Made by a program: the position numbers and the translations under genes. From the NCBI GenBank assembly GCA_039707655.1, contig CM077668.1:397881630-397945629 (forward strand): DNA of 64,000 nt, given 5' to 3'. Below the pieces are notes generated by a model. The model had not been told where the DNA came from, did not search any database, and saw only the letters and a program-made list of their open reading frames with translations. Source of the DNA: Elymus sibiricus. Taxonomy: Eukaryota; Streptophyta; Magnoliopsida; Poales; Poaceae. Below, piece by piece: positions 57,151 to 64,000 of the stretch (position 1 is the stretch's first letter; the number at the start of each line of letters is the position of its first letter).

Positions 57151-59293
57151 TGTAGGAGATATGCCCTAGAGGCAGTAATTTGAGTTACTTTTGTATCTCC
57201 GAGTTTGTAATGAATGTTTATGATCCATGCTATAACTGCAATGATTCTCGAGTCTGCAAATTAAACGAGGCTTGGAGGGAAACTCATGTGCACGTGTGGT
57301 ATAATAAACGGTAAATTGTATTCCTAGTCTTGCCTCTAAGACTGGCTCAAGTATTGCATGATGATCCTGTTTTCCTGATCATGGGCATGGCTATGCCGGC
57401 AATTTGGAGGGCACGATGTTGGTAGAACACTTGTGTTGAATCGATCCGAATTGATGTTATGCTATGAGATACTTTCGTCACTAGTTAATGGTTAATAACA
57501 CAGAGATGGTTAACGTTTGCATAATTCCTTAGACCATGAGAGTATCGAGTTTCTTCATGCTTGCTTCATGAACTTTGGGGTTTGTTAAACGTCATCCGTA
57601 AATGGGTGGCTATTACGGCGGCTTACGGGTTCATGGAAAAGTATGTCAAGTAACTTGATAGCTCAAGATTGGGATTTGCTCCTCCGACGATGGAGAGATA
57701 TCTCTGGGCCCTCTCGGTGTTACGGTATCCATCATCGTCTGGCCAGACACTTTGTGATTTGATCACAAGGATGCCGGAACACGGGAACGAGAAAAGAGAA
57801 CAATACCGGCAACGAGGTAACTGGCATAGTGGACAAGTTGTTGATCCACGGGGATGCCAACATGTCTCACCACGGGTAATTGTAACATATCGTGAAGCAA
57901 CAGGAATAGCACACGGCAACTGGAGGTTCACTCGAATATTCATTCGTGTGGGTATAGGGATCAATATGGGTGTCCACGGCTCCGATGTTGATCATTGATC
58001 GGAAGGGGTTCCAGGTCATGTCTATGCTTCACCGAACCTATAGGGTCACACGCTTAAGGGTCATCTATCTGTTGAATACTAGACAGGGAGTCTGAGAGAA
58101 AATCACCGAAAAAGTTTCGGACACCGGAAAAGTTTCGGACAGCGGAAAAGTTCCGCAGAGAGAGGTCACCGGATGAGTTCCGGTGAAACTGGAAAAGTTG
58201 TTTCAGGGGATACCATAAAGTCAAATTGGTCTTGGCACATGCCTGATAATTCTTGGAGGGTGCCAGAATCGTTCTGGAAACTTTTTGGAATTTTCTGGAA
58301 TGAAAACCGGAAATGTTCCGGAGCTGCCGAAACCGCTTCAGATGCTTTTCGCAGATGAAATCACTAAACCGGAATTGTTCCGGCTCGCGTTGAAAATTAT
58401 TTTGGTGGGTACTGGAATTGTTCTAAGCCCACATGAATATTTTCAGTTCGATCAGACGCTGAAAAATGTCGTCGTGAATAGTGAAAGTGCTTTTTGGATA
58501 TTTGTGGAAAAACACCTTTTTGGATATTTCCAAAAAGGCTTCTAGAAGGGATTGGGGAGCAAGCAAGCTCCTCATGGGGGGCCCCCCCAAGGGTGGCCGG
58601 CCAAGGGAGGTGGGGCTCCATGGAGCTCCACTTGCCACACTTCTTTGCTTTATTCTTTTTAGAAAAGGCATAAAGTGGGGGCACTTTTGGTATTTGTGAA
58701 TACCATTTTTACCCCTTGGTTTTCCTATAAATAGAGGGGAGGGGGCAGCCCCATATGCTTCATCCTTGCTCTCATACACATGCCATAGAGATTTCTGGCT
58801 TCTCTCTCCCTCCCACGAAATAGTTTCGTAGAGCCGAAAGGCTGTCTGGGTTCCGGCAGGAACTAGCTCTGGACGGCGAAGCCCTGCCGGATAGGTGACA
58901 CCGTATGTGTGCAACCCCGTAGAGAGATTGTAGTTTCGATCTTTTTGCCCGAAGGGCTGTTCGAGTTACCGTTCGGGTTTCCGGCGTCCTCCCGAAGGGC
59001 TGTCCGGGTTACTGTTCGGGTTCCGAGGGTCCTCCCGAAGGGCTGTCCGTGACATCGTCCGGGGGACTGTCCGACCGCCTCCCGAAGGGCTATCCGGAGT
59101 AGGAGTACATCCTTGCGGTTGGGAGGTTGTAAATCCTAGCTGCAGGGATCTGCACCGACGATCTACACCGACTCTTCTTCCGCTACGCTTCGAGTCGGTA
59201 CGGATCAGATCAAACCTTGTATGCAGTCTCCATAGTGATCCTGGGCGTTGTCGCTGTAGCGAAAATTTTTGTTTTCTGTCGCGTTCCCCAACA
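57151..59293 (+). mobile_element. Solo LTR (2143 bp), related family
   Basis: It starts TGTAGGAGATATGCCC and ends GTTCCCCAACA; the TSD ATGAG at 57146-57150 and 59294-59298 is perfect. The start (ATATGCCCTAGAGGCA) and end match the LTRs at 7953 and 9944 in design, but the middle differs. TATAAATAG at 58726-58734 marks the promoter. Confidence 0.92.
58942..59096. repeat. Minisatellite CCCGAAGGGCTGTCCGG, about five units
   Basis: CCGAAGGGCTGT or a close variant recurs about every 40-55 bp near the 3' end of the solo LTR, with GTTCGGGTT words between. Confidence 0.7.
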
Positions 59294-61515
59294 ATGAGGA
59301 GAATAAGGAGAGGCAAGAGTTCAAGCTTGGGGATACCAAAGGCACCCCAAGTAAATATTCAAGGAGACTCAAGCGTCTAAGCTTGGGGATGCCCTGGAAG
59401 GCATCCCATCTTTCTTCAACAATTATCGATATGTCTCGGTTTTTGTTTTGTTCACATGATATGCGTAAATTCTTGGAGCGTCGTGTGCTTTTTTCTTTTT
59501 CTTTTAATAAATGCACCATGCTGGTATGAGATAGTCCTTGGTTGATTTATAGAATGCTTCATGCACTTCACTTACATCTTTTGAGTATGTCTTTATAGAA
59601 TGCTTCATGTGCTTCACTTATATCATTTGAAGTTTGGATGCATGTTTCTCTACATATAGAAAACCGTTATTTGTAGAATGCTCTTTTGCTTCACTTATAT
59701 TCATTAGAGTGTGGTATTTTGTAGAAAGAATTAAACTCTCATACTTCACTTATATCTATTTAGAGAGTCAACAGGAATTGGTCATTCGCATGGTTAGTCA
59801 TAAAATCCTACATAAAACTGGTAGATCACTGAATATGATAAGTTTGATTCCTTGCAATAGTTTTGCGATATTAAGATGGTGATATGTGGGAGGTACTAGT
59901 GAATGATTGTGGTTTAGTAAGAATATTGGTGTTAAGGTTTGTGATTCCCGAAGCATGCACGTATGGTCTGTCGTTATGCTAAGAAGTTGGAGCATGATTT
60001 ATTCTTGATTGTCTTCCTTTGTGTGGCGGTCGGAGGCGCGTGATGGTTAACTCCTACCAACCTCCCCCCTAGGGGCATGCGTAGTAGTACTTTGCTTCAA
60101 GGGCTAATAGACTTTTGCAATAAGTATGTGAGTTCTTTATGACTAATGTGAGTCCATGGATTATACGCACTCTCACCCTTCCGCAATTTGCTAGCCTCTT
60201 CGGTACCGTGCATTGCCCTTTCTCACCTCGAGAGTTGGTGCAAACTTCGCCGGTGCATCCAAACCCCGTGATATGATACGCTCTATCACACATAAGACTA
60301 TTTATATCTTCCTCAAAACAGGCATTATACCTACCTATTATGGCATTTCCATAGCCATTCTGAGATATATTGCCATGCAACTTCCATCATCATCATATAC
60401 ATGACTTGAGCATTCATTGCCATATTGCTTTGCATGATTGTAAGATAGCTAGCATGATATTTTCATGGCTTGTCCGTTTTTTCATATCTTTGCTACGCTA
60501 GATCATTGCACATCCTGGTACACTACCAGAGGCTTTCATATAGAGTCATCTTGTATAGTTTTTTATCGAGTTGTAAGTAAATAAAAGTGTGATGATTATC
60601 ATTATTAGAGCATTGTCCCAGTGAGGAAAGGATGATGGAAACTATGATTCCCCCACAAGTCGGGAGGCTAAAAAGAGCCCACAAAAAAAAGAGGAAAAAA
60701 GAAGAAAAAAGGGAGAAAACAAAAAAAAAGAAGGGGCAATGTTACTATCCTTTTACCACACTTGTGCTTCAGAGTAGCACCATGTTCTTCATATTTAGAG
60801 TCTCCTGAGTTGTCACTTTCATATACTAGTGGAAAATTTTCATTATAGAACTTGGCTTGTATATTCCGATTATGGGCTTCCTCAAATGCCCGAAGTCTTC
60901 ATGAGCAAGCAAGTTGGATGCACACCCACTTAGTTTTCAGTTTGAGCTTTCATACACTTATACCTCTTAGTGCATCCGTTGCATGGCAATCCCTACTCCT
61001 CGCATTGATATCGATTGATGGGCATCTCCATAGCCCGTTGATCCGCCTCGTCGATGTGAGACTATCTTCCTTTTTGACTTCTCCTTATTAGTATCTATCA
61101 TCATTCTATTCCACCCATAGTGCTATATCCATGGCTTGCGCTCATGTATTGCGTGGGGGTTGAAAAAACTGAAGCGCATTAAAAAGTATGAACCAATTGC
61201 TCGGCTTGTCATCGGGGTAGTGCATGATAAATACTTTGTGTGAAGAAGATGGAGCATGACAGGATTGTATGATTTTGTAGGGATAACTTTCTTTAGCATT
61301 TTTATTTTGAAAGGCATGATTGTTTGTTGGTATGCCTGAGTATTGATGTCTTTATATCAAATTATAGACTATTGCTTTGAATCACTCGTGTCTTAATATT
61401 CATGTCATGATTAGATTACATGATCAAGATTATGCTAGGTAGCATTCCACATCAAAAATTATCTTTTTTATCATTTACCTACTCGAGGACGAGCAGGAAT
61501 TAAGCTTGGGGATGC
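59294..61515 (+). other. 3' interior of the second Athila-type element, polypurine-tract copies
   Basis: AAGCTTGGGGAT occurs at about 59323, 59379 and 61502, the last directly before the 3' LTR. An A-rich GAAAAAAG tract lies at about 60681-60735. No supported ORF. Confidence 0.7.
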
Positions 61516-63049
61516 TGATACGTCTCCGTCGTATCTATAATTTTTGATTGTTTCATGCCAATATCCTATAATTTCCACATACTTTTGGTAACTTTTTATA
61601 TGATTTCTTGGACTAACATATTGATCCAGTGCCTAGTGCCAGTTCCTGTTTTCTGCTTGTTTTTTGTTTCGCAGAAAATCCATATCAAACGAAGTCCAAA
61701 CGCAATAAAATTTTACAGAGAATTATTTTGGAATATATGTGATTTTTGGCAGGTGGAATCAACGCAAACGGAGGCCCACAGCCTCCACAAGTCACCATGG
61801 CGCGGCCGCCCCCTGGCCACATGGTGCTGCCTTGTGGGCACACCGTAAGTCGGTTGGGGCTCTGCTTTGGCCGCAAGGAAGCTTACATCGAGAAAAAAAT
61901 CGTGTTAAAATTTCAGCGCAATCGGAGTTATGGATCTCCGGATATTTAAGAAACGGTGAAAGGCCAGAAAATAGGAACGCGAAACAGAAGAGAAACAGAG
62001 AGAGAGAGATCCAATCTCGGACGGGCTCCTCCCCTCCGGGAGCCATGGCGGCCATGGACCAGAGGGGAAACTCTCCTCCCATCTAGGGGGAGGCCAAGGA
62101 AGAAGAAGAAGGAGGGGGGCTCTCTCCCCCTCTCTCCAGATGGCGCCGGAACACCGTCGGGGGAACCATCGTGACGGCGATCTACATCAACATCTTCGCC
62201 GCCGTCATCACCAACTCTCTCCCCCTCTATGCAGCGGTGCAACCTCTCTATTCCCGCTATAATTCTCTACTTAAGCATGGTGCTTAATGCTACATATTAT
62301 TATCCAATGATTTGTGGTCATCCTATGATGTTTGAGTAGATTCTTTTTGTCGTATGGGTTAATTGATGATCGTGATTGGTTTGAGTTGTATGTTCTATTT
62401 TAGTGTTGTCCTATGGTGCTCTCCGTGTCGCGCAAGCGTGAGAGATTCCCGCTGTAGGGTTTGCAATACGTTCATAATTCTCTTATAGTGGGCGGCTAGA
62501 GTGACAGAAGCTTATACCCCGAGTAAGGGGATTGTTGCGTATGGGAGTAAAGAGGACTTGTTACTTAATGCTATGGTTGAGTTTTATCTTAATGATCTTT
62601 GGTAGTTGCGGATGCTTGCTAGACTTCCAATCATAAGTGCATATGATCCAAGTACGGAAAGTATGTTAGTTCATGCCTCTCCCTCATATAAAATTGCAAT
62701 AATGATTACCGGTCTAGTTATCGATTGCCTAGGGACAAATCCTTCTCTTGTGTTACAAAAACTTTCTACTATACAACTAACTTTTATTATCTTGCAAATT
62801 ACTCGTAGTTTTATTCTCGCAAAGTACTCCTAGTTTTATTCTTGCAAAGTAGTTATAACGTTACACCTACAAAGTACTTCTAGTTTCATACTTGTTCTAG
62901 GTAAAGCAAACGTTAAGTGTGCGTAGAGTTGTATCGGTGGTCGATAGAACTTGAAGAGAATATTAATTCTACCTTTAGCTCCTCGTTGGGTTCGACACTC
63001 TTATTTATCGAAAAAGCTACAATTGATCCCCTATACTTGTGGGTTATCA
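61516..63049 (+). repeat. 3' LTR of the second Athila-type element (1534 bp)
   Basis: Direct copy of 53374-54903, preceded by TTAAGCTTGGGGATGC. Confidence 0.92.
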
Positions 63050-63118
63050 AGGGGCGACTGCCGGAGGGGGCCTGGGGCACGAGCGACATGGGGGCCCTTT
63101 TTTGCTGCTATTGCAGAT
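63050..63118 (-). mobile_element. 5' end of the poly(A) retroposon
   Basis: The last 69 bp before the right TSD AGATTGACACATT (63119-63131). GC-rich, then GGGCCCTTTTTTGCTG. Confidence 0.65.
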
Positions 63119-63131
63119 AGATTGACACATT

Positions 63132-64000
63132 GATGATAATGTTGTTGCCTTCTTATGATATTTTGCTAAAGAATATTTTTGCAGGTTTAAGCAATGGGTT
63201 GGTTTTCAGAATCTGAAGTATTTTCAACTCAAATGCAACAAAAAAAATTGTGTGACTTTATCCATTGATCAAGCAATTTGTCTTATCCATTGAGGGTCTC
63301 TTCCAAAACGAAGGAATAGAAAAAACACATGAACGGAGCGCCTTGCCTATTTCAATACTAATTTTCGAGGGGTTTGAGTGGATGTTAAGTTTCTTATAAA
63401 ATATCAGTGCAAAAAATCCTTAAGAAAAATCATGTGCATATATAATCTTGGAAATCAAACAACCAGTATAGCAAAATTTTCAAACTATTACACTCATCCC
63501 AAATTCCTATAAAATCATTTAGTCGAAGAGACCAAAATCCATTGTTTGCTAACAAAAGGAAAAACTTTGAAGAAAAATTATGCGAAAATCAAGATTATAA
63601 CTACACTTAGAACACCACCCACTGACATAACAACGACAACGCGAACTCAGTCCACACGTGCCATCAATATCACACACCACACAACCAGTCAGACGACTCC
63701 ATCTCCATCTTCACCGTGGTCAACAATCCCTGACCAAAGATTTTTGGCTTGTTCAAGCCTCAAACTTCTAGGCACTCCATTCATCACTCGGGCCAACCGC
63801 CACCATTTTAGAAAAGCGAACAAATCGTCACAACAATGACAACATATATGAGACCGGGATTCTGTTACTTAAGTTACCCAACTTTGTTGTGACTGACATG
63901 TGGGCCCCACGACAAGCTGACCCACACTTTAGTCTTACAAAGTTAGGTGACTTTCCGTGAGTCAACTTTTTTTAAGGATTCCCAGTACATTCAAATAACA
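63132..64000. other. Displaced upstream flank of the methylesterase gene, no gene seen
   Basis: Before the 38-kb nest this sequence adjoined 24888. AT-rich, with no convincing coding region; a 97-codon Thr/Ser-rich open frame at 63546-63839 has no recognisable feature. Confidence 0.6.

Larger units (their letters stand above)
53374..63049 (+). mobile_element. Second Athila-type LTR retrotransposon, non-autonomous, with orphan ORF
   Basis: LTRs 53374-54903 and 61516-63049 (TGATACGTCTCCGTCG to GGTTATCA). Flanks GGGGG and AGGGG are consistent with an AGGGG duplication shifted by one G. A tRNA-Asp type PBS and AAGCTTGGGGATGC tract place it in the same lineage as 1790-13278, but in plus orientation and with a different LTR subfamily. 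No Gag, protease, RT or integrase is found; instead a 391-codon ORF follows the PBS. It holds one solo LTR. Confidence 0.88.
24889..63131 (-). mobile_element. Poly(A) retroposon (LINE-like 3' end) split by nested LTR elements
   Basis: TSD AGATTGACACATT at 24889-24901 and 63119-63131. Its own sequence is in three pieces, 24902-26373, 53108-53373 and 63050-63118, about 1.8 kb in all. The T-rich left edge is the poly(A) tail, so it is on the minus strand. Next to the tail are the words AGGCAAATCTTTTTGCCTCC and AATTAATAGACG that I associate with grass LINE 3' ends. No reverse transcriptase is recognisable; a 5'-truncated or non-autonomous LINE, or a SINE-like passenger, are the options. Confidence 0.75.

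Noticed and set aside
63546..63839. 97-codon Thr-rich open frame
   Set aside because: No ATG context, domain or neighbouring exon; chance frame in unique DNA.

Overview
The window looks like a gene-poor stretch of a large grass genome, most likely Triticeae (wheat, Aegilops, barley or a relative). The reasons are deeply nested LTR retrotransposons with TG..CA ends and 5-bp target-site duplications (TSDs), a CACTA transposon end of the 5'-CACTACTAGGGAAAA type, a Stowaway MITE, a long-TIR Mutator-like MITE, and a host gene with a GC-rich first exon and GT-AG introns. The genome of origin and the published element family names were not checked. There are no prokaryotic features.

Region by region. 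1-16367 is a CACTA-type transposon end carrying a two-domain B3-like gene on the minus strand. The last exon of that gene is split by an Athila-type Gypsy element (1790-13278, TSD TAGGC), which itself holds two solo LTRs of one family in opposite orientation (7953-9776, TSD AGTTT; 9944-11807, TSD ATCAA). An LTR fragment (1-1582) truncates the end of the same gene. 16360-28171 is the first copy of an 11.8-kb tandem duplication. It holds a small degenerate gene, long GC-rich low-complexity DNA, and the only intact host gene: a 265-aa methylesterase/PIR7-like alpha/beta hydrolase in three exons (22325-24674, minus) with a MITE in intron 2. About 215 bp upstream of its ATG begins a 38-kb nest. A poly(A) retroposon (24902-63118, TSD AGATTGACACATT) is interrupted by a short non-autonomous LTR element (26374-53107), which contains a chromodomain-type Gypsy element (27528-50541), and by a second Athila-type element (53374-63049) with its own solo LTR (57151-59293). 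28172-32767 is the second, internally deleted copy of the tandem duplication, lying inside the chromovirus 3' LTR. 63132-64000 resumes the sequence that originally adjoined the methylesterase promoter.

Most striking are four items. (1) The duplication has one breakpoint exactly at the CACTA terminus and the other at a 7-bp microhomology in the chromovirus LTR. (2) The chromovirus 3' LTR has four tandem 1423-bp copies of its 5' part where the 5' LTR has one. (3) The chromovirus carries a sense-strand ORF before gag with a double-stranded-RNA-binding-domain-like pattern. (4) The second Athila-type element keeps an intact 391-codon acidic ORF in place of gag. The retroelement genes are decayed or incomplete, so the methylesterase is the only feature that looks like a working host gene.
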